DNA of 64,000 nt from Neurospora intermedia (Eukaryota > Ascomycota > Sordariomycetes > Sordariales > Sordariaceae). Below are positions 37,518 to 47,446 of this stretch, in pieces. The DNA is taken from positions 1,364,001 to 1,428,000 of the forward strand of contig BTPP01000006.1 of the NCBI GenBank assembly GCA_037102815.1. Reading direction: 5' to 3'. A model generated the notes under the pieces. That model saw nothing but the letters and a program-made list of their open reading frames with translations. It was not told the origin of the DNA and did not search any database. A program made the position numbers and the translations under genes. Position 1 is the stretch's first letter. Every line of letters starts with the position of its first letter.

Positions 37518-37808
37518 TATAAAGAAATAATAGAGTAATACGCAAATACTGGCTTTATGTAGTATATTAAGGTTCTACGAAGAAGGAAAGGAGAAAACGC
37601 TACCCTCCGGGTCGCTCGAGTGCTAGAGCTTAAATAGCCGTACGCTGGCTACCTAGTAGCCTAAGGTAGTTAGGGAATATTCCAAAAGGTTTGGGCGCTG
37701 TAGTGTAGCGCCCGGGTCGTCTAGGCAGTCTTAATGCGGGTTGCCGTCTTGGCACTCAAGTCTGGCCAGTTAGAGCTAGATGCCTTGACGGGCGCTAGTC
37801 CTATAACA
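37518..37808 (-). repeat. 5' LTR of the retroelement
   Basis: 291-bp LTR ending CCTATAACA on the plus strand and followed by the TTTAT target duplication. Confidence 0.9.
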
Positions 37809-38399
37809 TTTATAGAGTTAATAATTTGTATATTAATATACGCGGCTATTTGAAAGCTAATTTCAACGGTAGGTTAAGGTAGGCGGGGAGGCGAGGAAGG
37901 GGGTTCTAATAATTGAGTAGTAGAGGGATTATTACCTAAATTAATTTTAACTAAATTATTAGAGCTTAGATTAATACTAATTGAATAGTTTAATATTAGT
38001 ATATAGGTTCTATCCCCCTATATTTTCTTATAGTAATTAGGTACGAGTACGCTATATATATTAATTTTATATAGTGTATCCTTCTCTAGTTAGGTATTAA
38101 GAATATTACCCTTATTAATTAGTATATAACCCTCCTCTTCTCGCTTCTTCTTATAGTTATTCTAATATATATTCTAATAGACTTTCCCCTTACCGTTTAG
38201 TAATTTTCTTTACTATTCTTTAACTTTATTTATAGTCTTATTATTTATAGTTTTAATAGTTCGTAATTACTTCTTTTAGTTATTTATAGCTTCCCTTTAT
38301 ACTTGTTCTACTATTTAAAAATTGAATTAAACCTTTAATAAATTTAGATAGTTACCTTCCTTAGGTAAGTAGTATACCCTCCTCCTTATTTTATAGTCT

Positions 38400-40060
38400 A
38401 AATTAACCGTCCTCTCTCTATTTTACCGGTTGTGTTTTTAAATTTTATTATTTATTAATACTACTTCGTAGGTTATAGTTTCAATAGAGGGTAGTCTACT
38501 TCGTATAAGTAAATTGAATTAGTGGGAGTATTTATTTTTAATATAGTAGATTACTTTAATAGTTTTAATAAAGTGGTCCTCCTTAGGGAATATTGAAGGG
38601 AGGGCGGGGTTGGGTTTCTTAGGTTACTTTATTTAAATTTATAATAGTACCCTCGAGCGGTTTAGTAGTTATATTCTAGTATTGTTAAATCCGTTATAGA
38701 TATTATATTTAATTATATTACTATTAAGGATACCCTTAAATTCTCTAACGAAGGTTGCCCGGTTGAAGGTATATTTGTTATATTAAATAAAAGACTTTAA
38801 AACCTTCTAGTAATAGGATTTCAATAACGAGAATACCCTAACGTTAAGCGGTTATATTATATATGTAGAATAGGGGGGCAAGCCTATTATTATAATATCG
38901 AATGCTTTAATATACTATTGAACCTCTATATTATAATAATTACTAAACCTATTGATAATAAGTATATAATAAACATATTTAGTACTAGGGATATTCCTAA
39001 GCCCAATTCCCTTAATTAAATTTAGGATTTTATAACCGAAGTGATTATATCTATACTAGTTACAACCGAACTAATTTCTAAAAGAGAACCCTTCCTTCTC
39101 CCCTAGCTCAAAATAATCGTCGTCTCTCAACTTCTTAAATATTAGTAAAAAGTAGAAGGAATAGTAATTAAAGTACTTTAATTAATCGAAAGTAAAGTTG
39201 GTATTCGAAAAGCCCGTTAATAATTTAGCGAAGCGGACGCTATTATTAAGATTATTATAAATAAACTCTTTTATTAAGTCGGTCTTAAAAATTATATAAA
39301 TAGGAATAACGTTAACTATAGTTTTTACACTAGTAATAAGGGTAATAAATTTACAATTAGTAATATTATTAATCTCTAATTATCGAATTGAAGTAAGAAA
39401 AAATAGTCAGTATTTATCCCTATACTAAATTACTAGTAAAATAATATTAAAATAGGTTTTAGATTTTTTATTAATTTACTTTAATATTTAGTAAATCCTT
39501 AAGTATAATAATTCTAATGCGCCTGCCCGCTATACAACCGATTCTAATACCTATTTTATTACTATTCTATATATTTCCCTTAGCTACTTTATACTCGTTA
39601 AGTACTTCTTCGTATTTATTAAATTACTTATTAATAGAATTTTTATTCAATTCCTAGAACTTCCTCTTAATATTAATAGTGTAATAAATTATAAACTTTA
39701 GCTTTAAGTAGTCTTTTATAAACCGAGCTAATTACTAGCCGTTATAGTTAACTAACGTACCCTATAGTAAATATAGTCGATTCGCGGCTAATATAATTAT
39801 TTTATATAACGTAGGGAATTTCCCTTAGAAGTAGAATATTACGTATAATATAATCGCATCTTCTTTAATATTTATTAATATATAGGGACGCCCTTTCGGC
39901 CGCTACAATACGGTAGGCTTCTTAAATTCGCATAAGGACTTAATATAACGAGCGATGGATATACGGGACTCGCTAGTAATAGTAGCGATATTTCTAATAG
40001 TAGGCGGCTTCGTTATTCTACTTTTAAGGGATTTAAATCGACGTTAGGTATTGAGATATA
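38400..40060 (-). pseudogene. pogo/Fot1-type transposase relic
   Basis: Minus-strand frames in this stretch resemble fungal pogo/Fot1 transposases in order. Near 39.62-40.01 kb is a helix-turn-helix/CENP-B-like region, with segments such as RPKGRPYILTNIKEDAI and LAANRLYLL...GTLVNYNG followed by ARFIKDYLKLK. Between about 38.64 and 39.50 kb are remains of the DDE_1 endonuclease core, including IPIYIIFKTDLIKEF, and the segment LPPYSTYIITSLNVRVFSLLKSYYQK near 38.78-38.86 kb, which corresponds to the family's MPPHSSHxxQPLDVGxFxPLK motif. Stops and substitutions are of the RIP type. The C-terminal part was probably split by the retroelement, with its remainder between about 29.7 and 30.3 kb. It is not functional. 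Confidence 0.8.
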
Positions 40061-40323
40061 TACGGGCGCCACAATAACCAGCGGATATTGCGCCCAGTTT
40101 ATTAAAGTACTTATTAAAGTCTATAGGCACTATACTTAATAGTTAATATAGTAACTACTTTATTAATCTATAAATATATAAACTATTTACTATTTTATAA
40201 TTTTATATAGTAAATTATACGAGTTGGGATATAGTTTAATAGCGGAGGCGGTTGCCGATTTTACGATGCAAATGAGCGATTTTGCAGGGCGTTAATAGTC
40301 AATCTGTATGGTACCAACCGGGC

Positions 40324-40415
40324 TTGTCCTAGATTAAAAAGCTGTCCCACAATTCCCCAACCCCCTACTTAACAAGTAGGGGGGTTAAAAGCCTTGGCGC
40401 CCAGAACCCCCCAAG
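40324..40415 (-). repeat. Right terminal inverted repeat of the pogo-like element
   Basis: 92 bp, the reverse complement of the left arm with a handful of transition differences. It is followed by the TA target duplicate at 40,416-40,417. Confidence 0.92.
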
Positions 40416-40437
40416 TACTTCCGGACCGGAAGAGAAG

Positions 40438-40514
40438 GGTGACAATGCAAATGGACCCTGTAGTTGGTTCTCCAAATTTTTGAGTTGGGGTAAGGTAACA
40501 ATGCAAATAGATCC
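40438..40514 (+). repeat. Short direct repeat with RIP-type differences
   Basis: GGTGACAATGCAAATGGACCC at 40,438-40,458 recurs as GGTAACAATGCAAATAGATCC at 40,494-40,514. Apart from position offset, the copies differ only by G-to-A or C-to-T changes. It may be part of the older element framed by the 39-bp inverted repeats. Confidence 0.7.
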
Positions 40515-40515
40515 C

Positions 40516-40740
40516 ACTCTCTCTCTCTCTCGGTCTTCCCCCCCCCCCCCCCCCCCCCGGGCCGGGGCTAAAAAGAAAGAAAGAAAAGAAGAAGAAAACG
40601 GAGAGAAGAAAAAGATAAGAAGGAAAAGAAGAAGACGAAGGCGAAAAAGGGAAAGAGAAAAAAAAGGGGGGTGAAAAAAAGGAAGAAGAGAAAGAAGGAA
40701 GAGAGGTAAGAAAGAAGAGAGGAAGGAAGCTAGAAAGGTT
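40516..40740 (+). repeat. CT repeat, 21-base poly-C and long polypurine tract
   Basis: A CT dinucleotide run (40,516-40,531) is followed by 21 consecutive C (40,538-40,558), GGGCCGGGGC, then about 170 bases of nearly pure A/G. The minus-strand open frame across this tract is a composition artefact. Confidence 0.85.
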
Positions 40741-40846
40741 GAAAAGTTTAAGGTCTGGGCGTGAATATTGAATTTTATAAGTGTAGTAGAGGCGTTGATA
40801 TAAAATGGCCGACAGCTGGCTGCAGATGGGAGCTTGGACCAATTTT

Positions 40847-40885
40847 ATAAACGACCCAAGGCACACTTGGGCCACCGTAAAGCTT
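40847..40885 (-). repeat. 39-bp inverted repeat, right copy
   Basis: Exact reverse complement of 29,278-29,316, lying 431 bp outside the right TA duplicate of the pogo-like element. Confidence 0.8.
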
Positions 40886-41903
40886 TTCGGAGTGTGACCA
40901 ATAGCAGGAGTACTTTGGTAATTGTACCTTATGTGTATTTGATCATTCTTCGACGATATACCTACCTATCTTCCGCTTACTGAGCACATCAACATTGTGT
41001 TGGAGAGGGTATTCATTACACTACTCGGTCTTTTCGACCGGCTGTCCTCTCCTGTTCTATATAGAAACACGCCAAGACCAAGCTTTAACCTCAATCACAC
41101 CCACCCGACCAGGTCGCGACCCACGCCATAAAAACCAAGAGGTAAGACGGAACAATTATACCCTACACATACTCAAATGGGACAAGATCAACAAGCTCGT
41201 CCACCATGCCACATTTGTAGTGTGCACGACCACAAACGCGCTTGAGGCGTCACACACTGCAATCAGATTAACGTACCCAAATAGGAAAGTTTTGGAGAGA
41301 GAAGGCTTGAAGAACAGGCTTATATTTAGCCATGTGAAGCATGGCGCATGGAGCCCGGGCGGTTTTGTTATGATTTAAGGGGTGCCGAGGAACGCCACGG
41401 TATAGTACATGTGTATGGGTGGTTCAGCGCGGTTAAATTAGTATTACGCTCAAGTGAACTCCGGTGGGCTGAAGATGGAACAAGCCGATAGGCAGGCGAA
41501 GGTATTGTTTGTCTCGTTATATACTTGATTAGGGACAATGTTTAAGCAGCGATGATTGTGTAGGAAGGAGAAAGCATGTACCTACGGTTGTGAGAGGCTC
41601 AGGATCGAATTATCGGGATTTTAGAAAAAACCTAATCACCCGCTTCATTCAGGTAGTGACACCATAACTGATCACAAACAATGGTCGAATCAAGCAAGGT
41701 TTCTGTCATCCTTCTGTTCGAGACCTCTCTCTCCCAACGACGCTTTCGTCTCCAACCCAAAAAACTTCCGGTAGGTAAAGGTATCATATCTCATCACGCC
41801 CTACCATATAGGTAGGTCACATAAGTACCCAACCGTTCACTACCCAGGAGTCCAGGTCCCCCTCATGTCCCTATGTACTTCCCAATTTGAATCCCCTTGA
41901 TGC
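40886..41903. other. Intergenic region between transposon block and DOPA-dioxygenase-like gene
   Basis: No gene is recognised. A plus-strand open frame of 127 codons near 41.0-41.4 kb has no recognisable domain. Composition is normal again, so RIP stops at the transposon boundary. Confidence 0.5.
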
Positions 41904-42543
41904 TCAATGATCCATAACCTCCCAAAACATATCCGTATTCAGCAGCACCTTCTCCCCCATCCAAATCGCCTTATCCGTATGATTCCTCGCCTCCTTCTCC
42001 GCCTCACTGATCTCTCCGCCCTCACTTAGGGTCTTCTCCGTCGTATTCGGATGAATCAAGACACTCAACGGTCCTCTCCAGACCGCCAACCAGCCCACAA
42101 AGGCACCCAGCTGCGCCGGCGTAAAAATATTGACTTCGAACATGCCAATCGGGTGAGGACCGACGGGTTGGCTCCAAAAGGTGTAGATTCGTAACTCGGG
42201 GAACTCGTGTCTGATGCGGGAGTGCAGCTCGGAGGCGTAGCGGGCTTGGGCGGGGTGGTTGGGGAGGTGGTAGATGTGGACGTCGCTTTTGGGAGTGTTA
42301 GTGGAACTTATAAAAGGAAAGAGGAAGAGGGAAGAAGGGGGAGGGGGCGGATTTAGGCTAGTCGTACAAGGCACCTCGTCGCCCGTTATCTAGAGGCTCG
42401 GGAAACTTCTCATAGGCGCTGCTGAGCACGCCGGCTTGGTTGTTGAGGAGGCTCTTGCCGTCTTCGGCCTTTTCGGTGGGGAGGGGAGGGGCATTTTCGT
42501 AGCCTTCTAGGGGGGATTTGTAGGTTGGTCTTTGGGAAGGCAT
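41904..42543 (-). CDS. DOPA 4,5-dioxygenase-like protein
   Basis: Two exons (42543-42368 and 42285-41904) encode 185 residues. The 82-nt intron has a GTACGA donor, a CACTAAC branch point and an AAAAG acceptor. It joins RRGAF to DVHIYHLPN in frame and so restores the start of the domain. Residues from about 59 to 155 match the aromatic extradiol-ring-cleavage family (DOPA 4,5-dioxygenase): FDVHIYH, LHSRIRHEFPELRIYTFWSQPVGPHPIGMFEVN, GPLSVLIHPNT. The histidines in DVHIYH, GPHP and LIHPNT are the likely metal ligands. In fungi and plants such enzymes cleave DOPA to muconic semialdehyde for betalain-type pigments, but most ascomycete members have unknown substrates. The first 55 residues are Pro/Lys/Glu-rich and probably disordered. 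No signal peptide, so cytosolic. It stands alone, transcribed away from pex20's 3' end. Confidence 0.9.
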
Positions 42544-43594
42544 GTTGTTGTTTAGTTTGGGAGTTTACTATAGGGTCTCTGGTTGAATGGGTTTGGGGTG
42601 GGCTGATGGCCGGTGTTGATTCTAGATTGAATTTCAAGGCACTGCGTAAACTTGGGTGTGAATCAGTGTCAGTAAGTGAGAAGTATTTTAGGAGTAAGCT
42701 GAAGTCAAATATGATGTCCGAATAGCTTCATCGACGTGATGTCCTAATGAGTAAGCATTACGAAGGTGACAATACGGATGACAAATAATGGCGGTCGTTT
42801 AAATGCCACGCTATGGGGTCCCGGCATGGCATCATTCCAGCATCCCACCCGTGGCCGAATGGCGATCCCGTCCGGGGAAGCCCCACCCCCGCACGGCGAC
42901 ATCCCGACTGGACAGTCGGCACACGGGACCCCACGAGTTCCATGCCCCTCCGCTCACTTGGCCGGGAATGACGACTCGACGGGAAACAAAATCAGTAAGC
43001 AAAATTCCAATCCAAGGTATTCACATATGTCACCAATATCAGTCATGTGAGCCCACGCTAATATGAGAATGATAAGCCTCCTGCTTGTTGTTGTGAGAAT
43101 AATTATGGTACAATAACAAATGCCTATTACGCCGGTGTAATAGTAATACTCCGAAACAATGCTGACATGTAACAAGTAGTGAGAGAAATTATGAACCGTG
43201 CGCCTGCCTAGCCTCTTGTGGCCTTCTTGAACGCCATGCCCAAACCCGTAGTACCGGAACCTGACCCAAGCCATGACTGAAGCAAATCCTTTTAAACAGT
43301 TCCGTCTTCATGTGAACCTTTCCTTTTATCCCAGCAATGTGGAAACACGTCCCGTGGCAACCAGTCCATGCTCGGAAATGCGCAGCAACAAAATCGAATG
43401 CTCGACACGACATCGTGTCGATGTCCCCTAAACCGTAATAAAGCCGTAACAAAAGCGAGAAATTATGTAACAATACGATGTCGCGCCTGCAATGATAACA
43501 AACTGGCTGCCCCAGTCCCCATACAGTGAATCGATTTAATCAGCAGTGAGCCAAGGTCCAAACACGATATCCTCGACTTTGAGGTGCCGAAAAC
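42544..43594. other. Intergenic region between DOPA-dioxygenase-like gene and pex20
   Basis: It contains the promoter of the minus-strand dioxygenase-like gene and the 3' region of pex20. Short open frames on both strands show no recognisable homology. No repeats or RNA genes were seen. Confidence 0.5.
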
Positions 43595-44877
43595 TCAAGC
43601 GGAAGAAGCAGTCTCAGCGGGAGCTATGCCCTTGTCGTTCGCATCCGAAGGGCCCGAGACATCGTCGTTAGGGCCGAAGTCGGAAGGGCTGGTGCTGACC
43701 TTTTCGCCAGTCGCTACGTCGACAAGCTTATCACCATCGACCTCGACCTCTCTGTTGCCGATGCGACGCATCAGATCCAGGAAAGTCGATTTTTGAAATT
43801 TCTCAGACTGGTTGTCGGCGACGGATGTCAGAATGGCGTTGGCTGCCTTAGCGAGCTCCTCGTTGCCCTCGCGACGACGAGCCTCAGCTTCTTCCTTGGC
43901 TTCCATCTCTTCAGCGAGGTTCTCCAGATCAGCATCGATGGTGGCCATCTCCTCGTCGGTGGGGGGGCCGACTTTGGTGTTGTTCTCGGCGCTCGGACCG
44001 TGCTGCGCCATCCACTCGGCCTCGGCAGCCTCAAACTCCTGCTGAGCTTGCTGAGCCTTCTCGGCCTTTTCCTTCTCGGCCCACTCAGCGAGTTCTTGCT
44101 CAAAGGAAGACTCGTCGTACTCGCCAAAGGCTTTGTTAAAGGCTTCGATGTCAAGAGCCGACTCGACGTGGTCGTTGAGGCCGAACTGAGGCTGCTGATG
44201 AGTGAAGTTGTTCGTGACAAAAGGATCGTCCATGGACATTCCCATTCCCATTCCCAATCCTGTGCCCATACCCATTCCCATACCGCCAAACTGGCGAGTG
44301 TTGTAGGCCATATGGTCGTCCTGCAAGCCCATCATGGAGTTGTGGGTTGCAGTAGACATGGCTGCCGGCATGGCTTGAGATGACATGGCCGGGGCCGCGT
44401 GAGCTGTGTCCTGACGGAGCTGCATGCTGGCGAACTGGTCGACCCAGCCGTGGGCAGCGGCACGGGAGGAGTGCATGGGACTGGCCGTAGCCGGCGCACC
44501 TCCGACCGCATGACCAAAGACACCAGGCGCTGGACCAGCATGAAAAGCCGGGACGCCTGGGTTGTTCAGGAACGTATTATTCGCAAGGCCGAGGGAATGA
44601 CCCGGGGCGTCGAGCATAGGGGCTTGCTGAAAGGTCTCAAAGGCACCATCAGCAGCGAAGGAGGGGCGGTTTCTGAAGGACTGGATGGGATGTTAGCCTC
44701 GAGTTACGTTGGATATTCTACGACAAGACAAAACAAAAGAAAGAAATCATATCATACAGCACCGGCAGCCGAGTTGGGCGAGTTGACCAAACGGTCCTGG
44801 TGAAGAGTGCGGTCGCGATCAGCGTGCGCAAGAAGGTTCTTGGCACCGTTGGACGGGCCGCACATGCTGTCAGACAT
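43595..44877 (-). CDS. pex20: Peroxin PEX20, PTS2 co-receptor
   Basis: Two exons (44877-44758 and 44680-43595) encode 401 residues. The 77-nt intron ends GCTAACATCCCATCCAG. The N-terminus MSDSMCGPSNGAKNLLAHAD is the conserved PEX20/PEX5-type start; Cys6 corresponds to the cysteine that is monoubiquitinated for receptor recycling. A WxxxF motif (WVDQF, 119-123), the docking motif for PEX14/PEX13, a Met/Gly-rich linker, and an acidic coiled segment ending in EWAEKEKAEKAQ follow. The C-terminal FLDLMRRIGNREVEVDGDKLVD (340-361) is the PEX7-binding region. In filamentous fungi PEX20 works with PEX7 to bring PTS2 proteins such as thiolase to the peroxisomal docking complex. The gene is divergent from sec13, with a shared 1.1-kb upstream region. 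Confidence 0.95.
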
Positions 44878-45993
44878 GATGAGCGAGGTTTGACTTGTTG
44901 GAAGCAAAAAGGCGAGAAGCGCGGGTGACGGTAAGTTTAGAGAGAGAAAGTACAACAGTAGAAGGTTATATCAATAAAGAGTGAGGCACAAAATGTCCTT
45001 CAAGAGAGTATATAATTATTGTAGAGCGAGGAAGACTTGGATGAGTGAGCGAAAGGAGAGTTGCAAGTTGGTTGTAGTTGTAGATTAGTGGCGCGAAAGT
45101 AGAAGCCGAGGTTCTTTGAACAGCGCGATAGTAGTAACCGAACCCGCCGGTATCTCAAGTCTTCAACGGTAGGTATATTTGGAGAAAAGTAGTTGGAGAA
45201 GGGGGAAGAAGGAAACCGAGAAAAAAAGAGTAGACAACGCCCGACTTGATAACCACGAAAAGGACGCGACTCCTTTTAGCAAGCAAACAAAAAGCGTCGC
45301 TGATTCTGAACAAGTAATTCTGGAAGAAGGGTCGAAATGGTCTGGTTGAGTGAGATTCCATCCCAACTTTTCCCAAGTGAACGCTGCTGCCACGGCACTG
45401 GCGAAATTCCCGTCGGGGTAGCCATGCGCTCACGCGCTATCATGTGCACGGCATGTTCAGTGGACTTTTACAGCGGGACGGGAGAGCCCAAGCGACGCGT
45501 GGGGTCACTGCAACGGGCCCCTGCCTCACCTGCCCCACCTTGGTTGTCTCAACAAGACGGGAGTCCACTTGGAGCCTCCGACCCAAAGACATAACGTCAC
45601 ACCACGGTGAGCCTACGAGGAAACCGACCAAGGCTCCACTCACCGCGTCTCACCTAGGTTGCTCACCTTGACTTCTTGCCAGCTGGACCACATCGCTCGA
45701 CAGGGATCACTGCGCAACAAGCGTCAAGCTCCAGCGCAGCAAGACGGGTTCACCTATCGTGTCGCCTGGGCGTCCACTGTAGCTTGCAGCTTCCATTCCA
45801 AAGCCCGTCCGTGGTGATCCAACTTAACAGCAACCGGAATCCCAACAACGGCCCTCTTTTCCTTTCCACTACCTCTGAGTGTAGTGTACTTTATAACTCC
45901 AGTCTGAATTCATTCATAACCCAAAGCACGCAAATACAACCCCCTAATCTTTTTGTCTTTTCCACAATCTTCAATACTCCATAATTAATCAAG
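44878..45993. promoter_or_regulatory. Divergent intergenic region between pex20 and sec13
   Basis: This 1.1-kb region must hold both promoters and leaders. It includes C/T-rich stretches near sec13 (45,880-45,990) and A/G-rich stretches near pex20 (45,000-45,090), as expected for two outward transcripts. No gene is recognised inside. Confidence 0.5.
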
Positions 45994-47138
45994 ATGGTAC
46001 GTCCTCTTACACCCCAAAACTGCCGGCGGCGTGCCCCCCTTACTTGGCTACCTATCCACTAACATGAAGCTATCGCGACCACGACAGACCGCAGGCGCAC
46101 AGGTGATCGCCAACTCTGGCCACGATGATATGATTGTACGCTGAACATCGCCCTTCGACGTTTCCCAACAACCATCCCTCTGTTTCTAACCGACCCTCCC
46201 TCGCAGCACGATGCAGTTCTCGACTACTACGGCAGGAGGTTAGCGACATGCTCCTCGGATCGCACCATCAAGATCTTTGAGATCGAGGGCGAATCACAGC
46301 GACTCGTTGAGACACTGAAGGGGTATGTTTGCGATGGGCTACAGTCACCAGACAATATGGGCAATGGGTTAACCCCCCTTCTTCCAACAGACACGATGGC
46401 GCAGTTTGGTCCGTAGCATGGGCGCACCCCAAGTACGGCAACATCCTCGCCTCGGCAGGCTACGACGGCAAGGTTCTCATTTGGCGCGAGCAAGCCGGCA
46501 GCTGGCAGCGCATCTTCGACTTCGCCCTACACAAAGCTAGCGTCAACATCGTGTCCTGGTCGCCCCACGAAGCCGGCTGCCTCTTGGCCTGCGCCTCTTC
46601 GGACGGCAACGTCAGCGTTCTCGAATTCAAGGATAACAGCTGGGAACACAACATCTTCCACGCCCACGGCCTGGGCGTCAACTCAGTCTCGTGGGCCCCC
46701 GCCACCACCCCCGGCAGCATCGTCAGCAGCAACCCCGGCCCCGGCTCGACGGGCAACAGACGCTTCGTGACTGGCGGTTCCGACAACCTGCTCAAGATCT
46801 GGACCTTCGACCCCGCGACGAACGGATACAAGCTTGAGCGCGAGCCCCTGGCGGGTCATACAGATTGGGTGCGCGACGTTGCGTGGAGCCCGACTGTGCT
46901 TCAGAAGAGCTATATCGCGAGCGCCTCGCAGGACAAGACGGTGCGCATCTGGACGAGTGACGCGGCGAACCCAGGCGAGTGGAAGTGCAAGGTTCTCAAC
47001 TTTGATGCGGCCGTCTGGCGCGTTAGCTGGTCGCTCAGCGGAAACGTGCTGGCCGCCAGCAGTGACAACAACAAGGTCACACTATGGAAGGAGAACCTTA
47101 AGGGCGAGTGGGAAAACGTCAAGACCATTGAGGAGTAA
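45994..47138 (+). CDS. sec13: SEC13, COPII and nuclear pore WD40 protein
   Basis: Four exons (45994-45996, 46088-46135, 46207-46322, 46391-47138) encode 304 residues, the usual length for SEC13. The first coding exon is the ATG alone, directly followed by GTACGT. Three introns (91, 71 and 68 nt) have CTAAC-type or similar branch points. The sequence [59 protein letters not shown] is diagnostic. Six WD repeats follow up to [15 protein letters not shown]13 forms the outer COPII cage with SEC31 and is also part of the Nup84/Y-complex and SEA/GATOR2 complexes. The first acceptor is slightly ambiguous: splicing to 46,103 instead of 46,088 would also stay in frame and would remove five residues (TAGAQ). 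It converges with the hydrolase gene. Confidence 0.96.
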
Positions 47139-47446
47139 AATCACATGGAAATTGGGTCATGTTATGATGATGATGGGTGGCGAGCGTTAGCATAATCTTG
47201 GTAGGTAGGATATCTACTCATCATCCAGAGTGGGCGTTATCGGATAATAAATAAGGAAGGCCAGCGAAAAGGAGCAGGCCTGCCTTCGGTTTCACAAGAA
47301 CATATCCAGATTGGCTTCACATCAACCGCTCGGGACAATGAAGAGATCAAATCAAGTTCCATCTTACACTATCACATTACCTCGGGCTTACAACCAGAGT
47401 ATGGCAGGGAGTACATTTGACCCAGTACATCCCACCTTCCAAGTCA
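47139..47446. other. Convergent intergenic region between sec13 and the hydrolase-fold gene
   Basis: 308 bases between two stop codons, presumably both 3' UTRs. No gene or stable terminator-like structure was noticed. Confidence 0.6.

Larger units (their letters stand above)
30299..37808 (-). mobile_element. Broken Ty3/gypsy-like LTR retrotransposon (fossil)
   Basis: Two 291-bp direct repeats (30,299-30,589 and 37,518-37,808) start TG/TA and end CA/TA on the plus strand. They are flanked by the same 5-bp duplication, TTTAT (30,294-30,298 and 37,809-37,813). A purine-rich tract on the minus strand lies directly next to the left LTR, so transcription ran on the minus strand and the left LTR is the 3' LTR. 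In that direction there are remains of a gag-like region (about 36.5-37.2 kb), a reverse-transcriptase core (around 34.8 kb) and, by order, RNase H and integrase regions (about 34.5-32.5 kb). About 1.7 kb next to the 3' LTR (30.6-32.3 kb) is unassigned. The whole interior is RIP-mutated and carries very many breaks; no intact gene remains. It lies inside the pogo-like element and is therefore younger than it. Confidence 0.88.
29570..40415 (-). mobile_element. RIP-degraded pogo/Fot1-like DNA transposon interrupted by a retroelement
   Basis: Inverted repeats of 92 bp begin CTTGGAGGGTTCTGGGCGCC (29,570-29,661) and CTTGGGGGGTTCTGGGCGCC (40,324-40,415, reverse strand). The element is flanked on both sides by TA (29,568-29,569 and 40,416-40,417), as expected of the pogo/Tc1 superfamily. 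Each arm contains its own small palindrome (CCCCCTACT...AGTAGGGGG). The interior is strongly AT-rich with RIP-type dinucleotide bias. Subtracting the 7.5-kb retroelement and one 5-bp duplication leaves about 3.3 kb, a plausible size for an autonomous fungal pogo/Fot1 element. The coding strand is minus. The inverted repeats are much less mutated than the interior. Confidence 0.88.

Noticed and set aside
30299-37808. Dating the retroelement from LTR divergence
   Set aside because: LTR differences are nearly all transitions from RIP, so they do not measure time.
40369-40875. 168-codon minus-strand frame rich in Phe/Ser
   Set aside because: It reads through a polypurine/polypyrimidine tract and a 21-base C run, so it is a composition artefact.
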